Shown: positions 9,173 through 18,888 of the stretch, piece by piece | Position numbering within the stretch: position 1 is the stretch's first letter | Layout of the letters: the number at the start of each line of letters is the position of its first letter | Assembly: GCF_007018965.1 (NCBI RefSeq) | Contig: NZ_VJYZ01000033.1 | Location: forward strand, 1 to 64,000 | Direction: 5' to 3' | DNA length: 64,000 nt | Source: Paracoccus marinus | GTDB taxonomy: Bacteria > Pseudomonadota > Alphaproteobacteria > Rhodobacterales > Rhodobacteraceae | Notes under the pieces: model-generated | Databases searched by the model: none | The model's input: only the letters and a program-made list of their open reading frames with translations | Told to the model about the DNA's origin: nothing | Position numbers and translations under genes: made by a program

Positions 9173-9769
9173 ATGTGGCCAGCAGGCTTGTGGACGTGCG
9201 TATCGCAGGATTGGACGCCGCAGATCGGCGACCCCGAGGCGACGGGATGGCTGACCGTGGCGGCCTACCTGATCTGCGCCGTGCTGGCCCTCGCGGTGTG
9301 GCGCGGCCAGCCGGATGGGCGCGGGCGCGGCTTCTGGGCGCTGGTCGCGGCGGTGACGCTGTTTCTCGCCGTGAACAAGCAGCTCGACCTTCAGACGGCG
9401 CTGACCGCCACCGCCCGTTGCCTCGCCCACGCGCAGGGCTGGTACGAACAGCGCCGCATCGTGCAGCTTGGCTTCATCGCGGCCTTCCTCGGCCTGACAG
9501 GCGCGGGGCTGTGGCTGGGGGGGCGCAGCCTGCGCGGCAACCTCCGCGAAAGCGGGGTTGCGCTCATCGGGCTGGTGGTGCTCGCCGGCTTCGTGATGGT
9601 GCGCGCGATCGGCTTTCACCACGTCGACGCCCTGATCGGCCAGCGCCAGCTGGGCGTGAGCGCGAACTTCGTGTTCGAGAACGCCGGCCTTCTGCTCATC
9701 GCGCTGAACGCGGCCGCGATCCTGCTGCGCCGGCCGGGGCGAACGGCGGAACTGCCCCGGCGCGGCTGA
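9173..9769 (+). CDS. Hypothetical multi-pass membrane protein
   Basis: A 198-residue protein with about five hydrophobic helices (for example TVAAYLICAVLALAVW, ALVAAVTLFLAVNKQ, VALIGLVVLAGFVMV and the last, LLLIALNAAAILL). I started it at ATG 9173, which has an AAGGTGGAG ribosome-binding sequence at 9156-9164; the earlier GTG has none. I do not recognise the family. The central segment ending HAQGWYEQRR is likely a loop. It is inserted, on the opposite strand, between leuC and leuD. Confidence 0.6.
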   Translation: MWPAGLWTCVSQDWTPQIGDPEATGWLTVAAYLICAVLALAVWRGQPDGRGRGFWALVAAVTLFLAVNKQLDLQTALTATARCLAHAQGWYEQRRIVQLGFIAAFLGLTGAGLWLGGRSLRGNLRESGVALIGLVVLAGFVMVRAIGFHHVDALIGQRQLGVSANFVFENAGLLLIALNAAAILLRRPGRTAELPRRG

Positions 9770-9813
9770 CCGCGCCGGACGCCCTGCCGGATCGGTGAGG
9801 GACAGCATCGCCG

Positions 9814-11256
<1,443 letters not shown>

Positions 11257-11288
11257 GGCGTGGCTTCCGGTGAGTGGCAGGTGGACGG

Positions 11289-11307
11289 GCCGCCGAGGAT
11301 CGGCGGC
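11289..11307 (-). promoter_or_regulatory. GC hairpin in the leuC leader
   Basis: GCCGCC and GGCGGC can pair around a 7-base loop between the small ORF and leuC. No T-run follows on the minus strand, so it is not a standard terminator. It could affect leuC translation or mRNA stability. Confidence 0.25.
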
Positions 11308-11326
11308 GGCGATCGGACGCGCGCCG

Positions 11327-11419
11327 TCAGCCCCGGGCCGTAACCCTCAGGCATTCGCCGAAGAAGCGGCCCGGCAGCCGCACCCGGTCGTGGATGTCGA
11401 AGTAGATGAAGCCCATCAT
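11327..11419 (-). CDS. Possible small ORF in the leuC leader
   Basis: A 30-residue frame begins with a double ATG (11419) behind a GGGG stretch and ends at TGA 11327, 70 bases before leuC. The peptide begins [17 protein letters not shown] and has only two leucines, so it does not look like a classical leucine attenuator peptide. It could be a small protein gene, a translated leader, or chance. I do not recognise it. Confidence 0.35.
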   Translation of the reverse strand: MMGFIYFDIHDRVRLPGRFFGECLRVTARG

Positions 11420-11595
11420 GTCCCCAATCTAGCGCCCGGGCGGCCGCCGGGCAAGGTCGGCGTCGGGCGCGGGGCCAGGATGGCTGACGCGGCGCCGGAG
11501 CCGTGCGGGCAGGGCCCGAAACGCCCGGAAGCGCCCCCGCAGCGCAACCGTCGGCCATTTGCCGCGCCGTTCGCGCGCCCCTGTCGGCCGCTTCA

Positions 11596-11623
11596 TTGAA
11601 AATCGGCGCGGGCGTGCTATGTT
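11596..11623 (+). promoter_or_regulatory. Candidate sigma70 promoter for rsfS-rlmH
   Basis: TTGAAA (11596-11601) and TATGTT (11618-11623) are separated by 16 bases, about 40 bases before the rsfS ribosome-binding site. The match is good to the -35 and moderate to the -10 element. Confidence 0.45.
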
Positions 11624-11674
11624 TCGGGTATCCCGGCGCCGGGGAATATCGGCGCGCTGTCCGGAGGAAGTCCC

Positions 11675-12109
11675 CTGTCCACCACCGTCCCGTCGGCCGC
11701 AATGCCGACCGCGACCGCCGCGGAAACCAGCGACCAGCTGCTGGCCCGCATCCTGTCCTCGCTCGAAGACGACAAGGCCGAGGATATCGTGACCATCGAT
11801 CTTCGCGGCCGCTCGGCCATGGCGGACCACATGGTCATCGCCTCTGGCCGCAGCTCGCGCCAGGTCGGGTCCATCGCCCAGAAGCTCGCCGACCGGCTGA
11901 AGCAGGATCTGGGCCGGATCGTCCGCATCGAGGGCAAGGATACCGGCGACTGGGTGCTGATCGACACCGACGACGTCATCGTCCACGTGTTCCGCCCCGA
12001 AGTGCGTGAGTTCTATCAGCTCGAGAAGATGTGGATGCCGGTCGATGCGCTGGGCGCGCTGCGGGCCGAACATGGCATCAACCCGGCCTCGCTGCACGTG
12101 ACGCAGTAA
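11675..12109 (+). CDS. rsfS: Ribosomal silencing factor RsfS
   Basis: RsfS (Iojap/DUF143 family) binds ribosomal protein L14 and blocks subunit joining when nutrients are short. The core SLEDDKAEDIVTIDLRGRSAMADHMVIASGRSSRQ and DTGDWVLIDTDDVIVHVFRPEVREFY is clear. The first ATG is at 11702 but has no ribosome-binding site. A strong GGAGGA at 11663-11668 lies six bases upstream of an in-frame CTG at 11675, which I take as the more likely start (144 residues); ATG 11702 (135 residues) is the conservative alternative. rlmH follows 31 bases downstream, the common pairing. Confidence 0.9.
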   Translation: MSTTVPSAAMPTATAAETSDQLLARILSSLEDDKAEDIVTIDLRGRSAMADHMVIASGRSSRQVGSIAQKLADRLKQDLGRIVRIEGKDTGDWVLIDTDDVIVHVFRPEVREFYQLEKMWMPVDALGALRAEHGINPASLHVTQ

Positions 12110-12140
12110 GGGCCGCGGGTTACCGCACCGGGGGACCGCG

Positions 12141-12629
12141 ATGCTGCGGGTTCGCATCTGCGCGGTCGGGCGCCTGAACGCCCGCGCGCCCGAAGCGGCG
12201 CTGATCGACGACTATCTTTCGCGACTTGGACAGACCGGGCGGGCGCTGGGCCTTGGCCCGGCTTCCGTGACCGAGGTCGAGGACCGCAAGGCCGCCGGCG
12301 GGCCGGGCGCGATGGCGGCCGAGGCCGCGCTGCTGTCGCGCCAGATCCCCGATGGCGCCGCGGTCGTGGCGCTTGACGAACGGGGGCGGCTGCTGACGTC
12401 ACCGGACCTCGCGGCGCAGCTTGGCCGCTGGCGCGACGACGCGCGCGGCGAGGCGGTGTTCCTGATCGGCGGCGCGGACGGGCTGGACCCGGCCCTGCGC
12501 GATCGCGCCGACCTTGTCCTGTCGTTCGGAAAGATGGTGTGGCCGCACATGCTGGCCCGCGTCATGCTGGCCGAACAGCTGTACCGCGCCGCCACGATCC
12601 TTGCCGGCAGCCCCTACCACCGGGCCTGA
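12141..12629 (+). CDS. rlmH: 23S rRNA pseudouridine-1915 N3-methyltransferase
   Basis: RlmH is a SPOUT-fold methyltransferase that modifies helix 69 of 23S rRNA on assembled ribosomes, using S-adenosylmethionine. It has 162 residues, near the family's usual 155. Recognisable parts are VVALDERGRLLTSPDLA, the cofactor loop FLIGGADGL, and the C-terminal knot region PHMLARVMLAEQLYRAATILAGSPYHR, one of the most conserved stretches of the family. It follows rsfS on the same strand, the usual order. Confidence 0.95.
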   Translation: MLRVRICAVGRLNARAPEAALIDDYLSRLGQTGRALGLGPASVTEVEDRKAAGGPGAMAAEAALLSRQIPDGAAVVALDERGRLLTSPDLAAQLGRWRDDARGEAVFLIGGADGLDPALRDRADLVLSFGKMVWPHMLARVMLAEQLYRAATILAGSPYHRA

Positions 12630-12647
12630 CGCCCGCTTCCTTCCCGG

Positions 12648-13487
12648 CTAGCGCGTCTTGGGGGGCGGCGGGGCCTGCCAGGCGTCGATCGCCGCGATCG
12701 CCTCGTCCGAGGTTTCGACGAAGCGGATCAGGTCGAGGTCGCTTGCGCTGATGGTGCCCGCGTCGGCCAGCGCCTGCCAGTTGACGATCTGGTGCCAGAA
12801 GTCGCGGCCGAACAGCAGGAACGGCACCGGCTTCATCCGTTGGGTCTGGATCAGGGTCAGCGCCTCGAACAGTTCGTCCAGCGTGCCGAAGCCGCCCGGG
12901 AACACGGTGATGACCCGCGCCCGCATCAGGAAGTGCATCTTGCGGATCGCGAAGTAGTGAAAGTTGAACGACAGGTCGGGCGTCACGTATTCGTTGGGCG
13001 CCTGCTCGTGCGGCAGCACGATCCCCAGCCCGATCGACTTGCCGCCGGCGTCGTGGGCGCCCTTGTTCCCCGCCTCCATCACGCCGGGGCCACCGCCGGT
13101 GCACACGACCCATTCGCGCCCGCCGGTGTCGATGCTGCGCCGGGTCATGGCCTGCGCGAAACGCTCGGCCTCGGCGTAATAGCGCGACAGCGCCGCAAGC
13201 GCCGGCGTGCGCGCGCCCGCCGTGCGGCCCGGCGCGGGGATCCGGGCCCCGCCGAACATCACGACGGTGCTTTCCACCCCCTGCCTGTCCATGATCATCC
13301 CGGCCTTCAGCAGCTCAAGCTGCAACCGCACCGGGCGCAGTTCGTCCTGCAGCAGGAAATCGGTGTCGGTATAGGCCAGCCGATAGGACGGGGCGCGGGT
13401 CTGCGGCGTGTCGGGGTCGCGTTCCGTGATGCGCGCGTCCTGCCCGCTTTGGCGGAACACGTTGCGATGGTCGTCGTCGGCGGTCAT
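12648..13487 (-). CDS. LOG-family nucleotide-processing protein
   Basis: The protein has a Rossmann-like LOG domain with the motifs [15 protein letters not shown] and [15 protein letters not shown] (PGGxGTxxE). LOG proteins cleave nucleoside 5'-monophosphates to free base and ribose 5-phosphate. At 279 residues it belongs to the longer bacterial subgroup rather than the roughly 190-residue cytokinin-type enzymes, so AMP or a related nucleotide is a plausible substrate. I chose ATG 13487, which has GAAGGG upstream; the frame stays open to an ATG at 13538. It is convergent with rlmH. Confidence 0.85.
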   Translation of the reverse strand: MTADDDHRNVFRQSGQDARITERDPDTPQTRAPSYRLAYTDTDFLLQDELRPVRLQLELLKAGMIMDRQGVESTVVMFGGARIPAPGRTAGARTPALAALSRYYAEAERFAQAMTRRSIDTGGREWVVCTGGGPGVMEAGNKGAHDAGGKSIGLGIVLPHEQAPNEYVTPDLSFNFHYFAIRKMHFLMRARVITVFPGGFGTLDELFEALTLIQTQRMKPVPFLLFGRDFWHQIVNWQALADAGTISASDLDLIRFVETSDEAIAAIDAWQAPPPPKTR

Positions 13488-13592
13488 CCAGAGCCCTTCG
13501 TTCACGCGGTCGCGGGCGCGGCGTTGCACGGGCCCCATGCCCCGCTTATAGCCCGAAGCAGTGAATTTCCACCTAATGCGACAGGAGCGACC

Positions 13593-14417
13593 ATGACCGA
13601 CGCCGCGCTGGAAACCGCCATCGAGGCGGCCTGGGACGCCCGCGACACGATCTCGCCCGCCACGGGCGGCGAGCCGCGCGAGGCGGTCGAGGCGACGCTG
13701 GCCGCGCTGGACGCGGGCCGCCTGCGGGTGGCGGAACGGCGCGGCGCGGACTGGCACGTGAACCAGTGGGCGAAAAAGGCGGTGCTGCTGAGCTTTCGCC
13801 TGAACGACATGGAAGCGATGCCGGGCGGGCCGCAGGGCAGCGCCTGGTGGGACAAGGTGGACAGCAAGTTCAAGGACTGGGGCGACAACCAGTGGCGCGC
13901 CGCGGGGTTTCGCGCGGTACCCGGCGCGATCGTCCGCCGCTCGGCCTTCATCGGCAAGGGGGCGGTCCTGATGCCCAGCTTCGTCAACCTTGGCGCGCAT
14001 GTGGGCGAGGGGACGATGGTCGATACCTGGGCCAGCGTCGGCTCCTGCGCGCAGATCGGCGCGCGCGTCCACCTGTCGGGCGGCGTGGGCATCGGCGGGG
14101 TGCTGGAACCGATGCAGGCCGGCCCCACCATCATCGAGGACGACTGCTTCATCGGTGCCCGGTCCGAGGTGGTCGAGGGCGTGATCGTGCGCGAGGGGTC
14201 GGTACTGGGCATGGGGGTGTTCATCGGCCAGTCCACCAAGATCGTGGACCGCGCGACGGGCGCCGTCAGCTATGGCGAGGTGCCGGCGGGGTCGGTCGTA
14301 GTGGCCGGGTCGCTGCCCTCCGCGAACGGCGTCAACCTGTACTGCGCGGTCATCGTCAAGCGGGTGGACGCGGGGACGCGGGCCAAGACCTCGATCAACG
14401 AACTGCTGCGGGATTGA
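13593..14417 (+). CDS. dapD: Tetrahydrodipicolinate N-succinyltransferase
   Basis: DapD transfers succinyl from succinyl-CoA to tetrahydrodipicolinate, in the succinylase route to meso-diaminopimelate and lysine. The 274-residue length is exact for the family. The C-terminal two thirds is a left-handed beta-helix of hexapeptide repeats ([27 protein letters not shown], then [17 protein letters not shown]). The start ATG 13593 is preceded by AGGAG. It stands alone, divergent from the LOG gene. Confidence 0.96.
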   Translation: MTDAALETAIEAAWDARDTISPATGGEPREAVEATLAALDAGRLRVAERRGADWHVNQWAKKAVLLSFRLNDMEAMPGGPQGSAWWDKVDSKFKDWGDNQWRAAGFRAVPGAIVRRSAFIGKGAVLMPSFVNLGAHVGEGTMVDTWASVGSCAQIGARVHLSGGVGIGGVLEPMQAGPTIIEDDCFIGARSEVVEGVIVREGSVLGMGVFIGQSTKIVDRATGAVSYGEVPAGSVVVAGSLPSANGVNLYCAVIVKRVDAGTRAKTSINELLRD

Positions 14418-14480
14418 TGGCAAGGCTGCAACAGTCGGGACGAAACCGAGCGCGGTGACGCAGAAAATCTCCTTTGTCTT

Positions 14481-14506
14481 TGAACCTAGGGCACTTTAGT
14501 GGCGTT
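14481..14506 (+). promoter_or_regulatory. Candidate ECF-type stress promoter for the GlsB-like gene
   Basis: TGAAC (14481-14485) is separated by exactly 17 bases from CGTT (14503-14506), 34 bases before the next start codon. This is one base off the GGAAC-N17-CGTT pattern described for EcfG-type general stress sigma factors of alphaproteobacteria. The downstream gene belongs to a stress-associated family, which supports the reading. Confidence 0.4.
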
Positions 14507-14540
14507 GGCCCATCGAACATTCTTCAAAGGAGAGACTCGC

Positions 14541-14795
14541 ATGGAAGGCTTGGGTTGGCTGTCGGCCATCATCGTCGGCGGCCTGGCTGGCTGGATCGCC
14601 AGCAGCATCATGAAGGCCGATACCGGCATCTTCCTGAACATCATCCTCGGCATCGTCGGTGCCGTCGTCGCTAACTTCCTGCTCAGCCTGTTCGGCGTGA
14701 ACTTCCAGGCCGGCAGCTGGATTGCGCAGGGTGCCGCGGGCCTTATCGGTGCCGTGATCCTGATCTGGATCGTCCGCGCCGTCCGCGGCGTCTGA
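14541..14795 (+). CDS. GlsB/YeaQ/YmgE-family small membrane protein
   Basis: An 84-residue, strongly hydrophobic protein with three predicted helices and the typical pattern LSAIIVGGLAGWIAS...KADTGIFLNIILGIVGAVVA. The family (transglycosylase-associated by name) is commonly induced by stress and sits in the inner membrane; its molecular role is unclear. The start at ATG 14541 has AAAGGAGAG just upstream; the earlier in-frame start lacks one. It appears to be a single-gene unit with its own promoter at 14481-14506. Confidence 0.88.
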   Translation: MEGLGWLSAIIVGGLAGWIASSIMKADTGIFLNIILGIVGAVVANFLLSLFGVNFQAGSWIAQGAAGLIGAVILIWIVRAVRGV

Positions 14796-14917
14796 CGCCA
14801 AAGCGCAAGGACCGCCAGCGCGGGCAACCGCACTGGTCAAACGACCCGGCAGATCCACGCTGATGCGCGGGTCTGCCGACTTCGTTTCAGGGCCAGCCGA
14901 ACCGGCTTGACCCATCG

Positions 14918-15301
14918 CTATGACGGCCCGCGTGCCCCGTTCGGAAGGGTGGCGATACGGGCGTCCGCTCCGTCGCGCCTGGCGTGCTGATGGTGAATCC
15001 GGCGTCGCGCATCCAGCGCCGAGCCATCCAGAAAGCCCGGATCGCGGATCATGTCCAGCATCGACCAGAATCCGGCCACCCCCAGCGGCACGACCCCGAC
15101 GACCCCGACGGGCAGCGTCCACAGCCCGACCAGCGTCAGCCCCAGAACCGCCATGGCGGTCGGAACCTGCCCGCGCCGGAACCGGTGAACGCCGAACATC
15201 CCCAGCACCAGCAACACGGCGTCGGCCAGCCACCGCGCATCCGCCCCGTCCTGCGGGTCGCCCGCGCGCTGCGGTGTCCGTCCTTGTGTTCCGATCCGCA
15301 T
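14918..15301 (-). CDS. TM2-domain-like membrane protein
   Basis: A 127-residue protein whose centre reads LLVLGMFGVHRFRRGQ, then two hydrophobic segments ending FWSMLDMIRDPGFL. This resembles the TM2 domain (fLGxfGxHRFYxG...WxxxD). TM2 proteins are small inner-membrane proteins of unknown role. The tail is rich in Arg and His. The start ATG 15301 has GGGGGATT upstream. The frame is open to 15421, but that extension would cross the terminator at 15384-15408, so the shorter form is preferred. Confidence 0.6.
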   Translation of the reverse strand: MRIGTQGRTPQRAGDPQDGADARWLADAVLLVLGMFGVHRFRRGQVPTAMAVLGLTLVGLWTLPVGVVGVVPLGVAGFWSMLDMIRDPGFLDGSALDARRRIHHQHARRDGADARIATLPNGARGPS

Positions 15302-15383
15302 CAATCCCCCGCTTTGAAACGCTTGGGAATCGATCCTAGGCGCCGCAGCTTTCGGGGCGATTAACGGGAACACATGTCGAACG

Positions 15384-15408
15384 AAAAAGGGGGCCAGCGG
15401 CCCCCTTT
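15384..15408 (-). terminator. Intrinsic terminator after the lytic transglycosylase gene
   Basis: GGGGGCC and GGCCCCC pair perfectly around a 3-base loop. On the minus strand the stem is followed by TTTTT. It begins 20 bases past the stop of the transglycosylase gene. Confidence 0.85.
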
Positions 15409-15428
15409 CTGCGTCGTTCAAGCCATGC

Positions 15429-16685
15429 CTAGCGCAGCTGGCCCAGCAGCACCGAGGTCGCGTAGCCGTCCGGCGGCTGCCCGATCGAGCGCTGGAACGC
15501 GGCGATCGATTCCATCGTGCCGGTGCCGATCTTGCCGTCGATCTCGTCGCGGTAGAAGCCGCGCCGGGTCAGCAGGCGCTGGATCTCGATCCGCTCGGCC
15601 TGCGTCAGCGGCCGGTCGCTGCGCGGCCAGGCCGCACGGATGCCGGGGCGGCCGGCGATCGCCTCGCCCAGGTACGACACGCCGAGGGCGTAGTTGTCCG
15701 AGTTGTTGTAGCGCAGGATCGACCGGAAGTTGTCGAGGATCAGGAACGCGGGCCCGCGCGCGCCGGCGGGGCGGATGATCGACCCCGTGCCGGGCGGCAG
15801 CGCGCCGCCGTTGATCGGGCGAACCCCGGCCGCCGCCCAATCGCCGGTCGAGCGGCGGGTTCCCTTGCCGACCGCGCTGAAGCCGTCGGGCAGTACAACC
15901 TCGGTCCCCCAGGCCTGACCGCCGCGCCAGCCGTTGCGCGCCAGATAGGCGGCGGTCGAGGCAAGGCTGTCGGTCGGGTCGTCCGACCAGATGTCGCGCC
16001 GCCCGTCGCCGGTGAAGTCGACCGCGTACTCCAGGAACGAGGTCGGCATGAACTGGGTGTGGCCCATCGCGCCCGCCCACGATCCCAGCAGGTGCGCCGG
16101 GTCGGTGTCGCCCGCCTGCAGGATGCGCAGCGCCGCGATCAGCTGGTTCTCGAACATCTCGGACCGGCGGCCGTCATAGGCGAGCGTGGTCAGCGACGGG
16201 ATCAGCTGCATCTTGCCGCGGTTCGACCCGTAGTTCGATTCCATCCCCCAGACGGCCAGCACGATCTCGCGCGGGACGCCGTATTGCCGTTCAATCGCCG
16301 ACAGCACCCCGGCATAACGCGCCGCCATCGCGCGCCCGGTGCGGACCCGTTCCTCGGACACCGCGCCGTCGAGATACAGCCACACGGGGCGCGAGAACTC
16401 GGCCTGTTTGCGGTCGAGGCGGATCACCTCGGGGTTGTAGCGGGCAAGGCGCATGGCGCGGTCAAAGGTGCCCGCGTCGATCCCGCGCGACAGGGCGCGG
16501 GGGCGGAAGTTCTGGACCCAGCGCTGCAGCCCGGCCTCGTCGCCAGGCGCGGCCGGCGGGATCGCGGCCGGTGTCACGCTGCTGCCAACCGGTCCGGCGG
16601 GGCCGTTCGCGACGCTCACGCCGCACGATCCCAGGACCGCGATCAGGGCCGCGGATGCGCCGATCCGGCTGATGGTGGATTTCAT
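15429..16685 (-). CDS. MltB-type lytic murein transglycosylase lipoprotein
   Basis: This enzyme cleaves peptidoglycan glycan strands to 1,6-anhydromuropeptides in the periplasm. The signal peptide ends at the lipobox LGSC (residue 21), so it is a lipoprotein. The SLT-2 domain spans about residues 50-345, with the catalytic Glu in AVWGMESNYGSNRGKMQLIPSLTTLAYD, and GAMGHTQFMPTSFLEYAVDFTGDGRRDIW. The last 65 residues form a peptidoglycan-binding domain 1 (ERIEIQRLLTRRGFYRDEIDGKIGTGT). It has 418 residues from ATG 16685, with a promoter at 16722-16751. Confidence 0.93.
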   Translation of the reverse strand: MKSTISRIGASAALIAVLGSCGVSVANGPAGPVGSSVTPAAIPPAAPGDEAGLQRWVQNFRPRALSRGIDAGTFDRAMRLARYNPEVIRLDRKQAEFSRPVWLYLDGAVSEERVRTGRAMAARYAGVLSAIERQYGVPREIVLAVWGMESNYGSNRGKMQLIPSLTTLAYDGRRSEMFENQLIAALRILQAGDTDPAHLLGSWAGAMGHTQFMPTSFLEYAVDFTGDGRRDIWSDDPTDSLASTAAYLARNGWRGGQAWGTEVVLPDGFSAVGKGTRRSTGDWAAAGVRPINGGALPPGTGSIIRPAGARGPAFLILDNFRSILRYNNSDNYALGVSYLGEAIAGRPGIRAAWPRSDRPLTQAERIEIQRLLTRRGFYRDEIDGKIGTGTMESIAAFQRSIGQPPDGYATSVLLGQLR

Positions 16686-16721
16686 GTCACTGCCTCGCCA
16701 ATTATCGTTGTTTTGCCTGAA

Positions 16722-16751
16722 AGCATAACCGCGCCGGGGCGAAGCTGACAA
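16722..16751 (-). promoter_or_regulatory. Candidate sigma70 promoter for the transglycosylase gene
   Basis: On the minus strand TTGTCA (16751-16746) and TATGCT (16727-16722) are 18 bases apart, placing a start site about 30 bases before the ATG at 16685. Five of six bases match at -35 and four of six at -10. Confidence 0.5.
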
Positions 16752-16813
16752 GGTAAACGACACTTGAAGGCCGCGTGAAAACGGATGGAGGGCGGACGCC
16801 CGGCTGTCTCCGC

Positions 16814-17422
16814 TCAGCCGCCGCCCTTCAGATCGACGACCTGCACCTGCAGCGCGCCCCCCGGCCGCCATGTGGCGGTGACGTCGGCAAGTCCCGCGGC
16901 GTCCGGCAGCAGCGCCAGGAAACGCACCACCTGCGCGCCGTTCTCGGTGACGCTGGTCGGAAGTTCGAAGGTGCGGTTCGCCTCGCGCAGTTGGCGGACC
17001 ACGGTCATCAGCCTGGTGTCGAGAACCGGCGTCAGCCACGACGGCTGCGCCATGCCGCCCACCACCTGCGCGATGTCGGCGGGCTGGCTTGCGACCTCGG
17101 CGCAGGCGTTCAGCACCCGGGCTGCGGCATCCTCGCTTCCGCCGACGACCAGACCGTCGGGCGTGACCGCGACCATGCGGGCGGCGTTCGCGCCGCGCAC
17201 GCGGTTGTCCAGCGCCGACAGCAGGGTGCAGTTGTGCAGGCTGGGCGCGGCGACCGGGGTCAGTTCCAGCGCCTGTTCGGGCAGGTCCAGCGCCCGCGCC
17301 ACCTCCGCCGCGTCGGCAGTCGTCGCGTCAGCCATTGCGCCCCCGATCCCCACGGCCAGCCCCGCCATCACCGTCGCGGCCAGAACGCCGCGCCGCAAGT
17401 CCCGTCCGCCCCCGCCCCGCAT
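16814..17422 (-). CDS. Hypothetical exported protein, partner of the zincin-like gene
   Basis: A 202-residue protein with a clear signal-like N terminus (arginines, then GVLAATVMAGLAVGIGGAMA before DATTA), so it is probably periplasmic. The body holds two cysteines (LHNCTLL, VLNACAEV) that could form a disulfide. I do not recognise the family. It starts three bases after the stop of the upstream zincin-like gene, so the two are almost certainly cotranscribed and translationally coupled. An immunity or inhibitor role for its partner is a hypothesis from context only. Confidence 0.7.
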   Translation of the reverse strand: MRGGGGRDLRRGVLAATVMAGLAVGIGGAMADATTADAAEVARALDLPEQALELTPVAAPSLHNCTLLSALDNRVRGANAARMVAVTPDGLVVGGSEDAAARVLNACAEVASQPADIAQVVGGMAQPSWLTPVLDTRLMTVVRQLREANRTFELPTSVTENGAQVVRFLALLPDAAGLADVTATWRPGGALQVQVVDLKGGG

Positions 17423-17425
17423 CGC

Positions 17426-18736
17426 TCAGCCGTGGTTGTCGAGATTGTTCGGATCGTCGTCCTTGGCCGAACGCGGGACGGGCGCGGCGCCGTTCCAGTT
17501 GTTGAACTTGCCCGCGTCGCGCACGTCGGCGAGCGTGGCGGTCCTGGGGTCCAGCCCCATCGCCTCGGCCATCATGGCGCGGATATTGGCCGCGTCGGGC
17601 TCGCCCTCATCCTCGAGCGCCTTGCCGATGTTTCCGTAGCTGCCGCTGGTGGACGAGGTGAGATACTGCATCCGCTCATATGCCTCGCTGGCGGTCGGCG
17701 GCTTGCCGTTTTCGGCCTGATGGCCCACGTACCAGGCGCGGTATTCGTCCATGAAGTAGCCGTAGGACTTTTCGTTGCCGCCCGGCGTGCGGACGTGGTT
17801 CACCTCGTGGGCAAGCGTGTTCGCGGCGACGTGCAGGGCGTCGGTATCGGCCGGGTCGATCTTGCCTTCGCCCGCGTCGATCAGGTTGCGGTTCAGCGTG
17901 ATCTCGGGGTGTTTCCACCACAGGACGCCGCGATCGCCCGCCTGCCCGTACGTGACCGAGCCGTCGTTCTTGTCGGGCGTCTTGAGATCGCCCCATTTCA
18001 GCTGCAGGTCCTTGTCGGACAGCACCATGTCCACGGTGTTCCGACGGGTCTGGTTGGCGTTCGGGGTCGTGGCCGAGCTGTTGAAGCCGATCACCTTGGC
18101 GCTGCGCTGCTGATCCTCGAACCCCTGGTCCTTGAACCAGTCGCGGCCGCCCAGGCGGTTCAGATTGTCGATGACGCCCGCCTCGGGATAGTTGCGGACC
18201 TGTTCCAAGAGCGCGACGCGCGCCTGCGTGGCCTTGCCCGGATCGTCGCTGAGGTAAGGCTGGAAGCCGGGCTTCTTGAACGTATCCGATTCCAGCAGCC
18301 GGTCGTAGGCCGCCGTCTCGGCCGGCTTGTTGGCGAGCGAGGCGCGGATCTCGCCGTCCAGCTGCTTTTCGCGGTCGGTGGACATCGGGTCCACGAAGCG
18401 GCCGAGCGTCAGCGGGTTGATGAAGTTCGTCTGCGGGCCGAACGCGGCATGGACGGTGCCGGCCTTCATCGCTCCGGCCGCCACCGGCGCGCCTTTGGGG
18501 ATGCCCATCGCCATGTCCGCACGCGGCCCCATGTCCGCACTCGGCGCCGCGTCGGCCCGGGCGGCGGTGTCGTTTGCGGGCTGCGCGGCGGGGGCGGCGG
18601 GCTGCTTTTGCGCCGCTTCCGCCGCTTTGGCGGCCGCCTGCGCTGCGGCTTTTGCCGCCGCCTCGGCCGCCCGTGCCGCGGCCTGCGCGGCTGCGGCTTG
18701 CGCGCGTTGCGCGGCGTCGATCGCGGAATTGAGCAT
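17426..18736 (-). CDS. Putative zincin-like metalloprotease with HEVNH motif
   Basis: A 436-residue protein. Residues 5-45 are an Ala-rich coiled-coil-like segment with periodic Lys/Glu/Gln; 46-95 are low complexity; the rest looks globular. Residues 301-335 read LHVAANTLAHEVNHVRTPGG and then YFMDEYRAWYVG: an HExxH zinc site (His310, Glu311, His314) with a downstream Asp/Glu pair (330/331) as a possible third ligand. No signal peptide, transmembrane helix or known secretion tail is visible. The start ATG 18736 has GAAGGA upstream; the open frame beyond is not needed. Peptidase activity and role are inferred; effector, toxin or cytoplasmic protease are all possible. Confidence 0.65.
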   Translation of the reverse strand: MLNSAIDAAQRAQAAAAQAAARAAEAAAKAAAQAAAKAAEAAQKQPAAPAAQPANDTAARADAAPSADMGPRADMAMGIPKGAPVAAGAMKAGTVHAAFGPQTNFINPLTLGRFVDPMSTDREKQLDGEIRASLANKPAETAAYDRLLESDTFKKPGFQPYLSDDPGKATQARVALLEQVRNYPEAGVIDNLNRLGGRDWFKDQGFEDQQRSAKVIGFNSSATTPNANQTRRNTVDMVLSDKDLQLKWGDLKTPDKNDGSVTYGQAGDRGVLWWKHPEITLNRNLIDAGEGKIDPADTDALHVAANTLAHEVNHVRTPGGNEKSYGYFMDEYRAWYVGHQAENGKPPTASEAYERMQYLTSSTSGSYGNIGKALEDEGEPDAANIRAMMAEAMGLDPRTATLADVRDAGKFNNWNGAAPVPRSAKDDDPNNLDNHG

Positions 18737-18888
18737 CTGGCTTTCCTTCGGCGGGCGCGGTTTGGGCGCGTGTCCAGGCTGTGCGTCGCGGCACAGCAGA
18801 CACGCCGGGCGCGTCTCAGGCAAGTGTCATGAACACCGGCGGCAGCATGTCGCCGATCACGCGCGAGCCCCGCCCCTGCGCGGCGGGA

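Noticed and set aside
11327..11419. Classical leucine attenuator peptide
   Set aside because: Only two scattered leucine codons and no terminator with a T-run follow, so standard attenuation is not supported.
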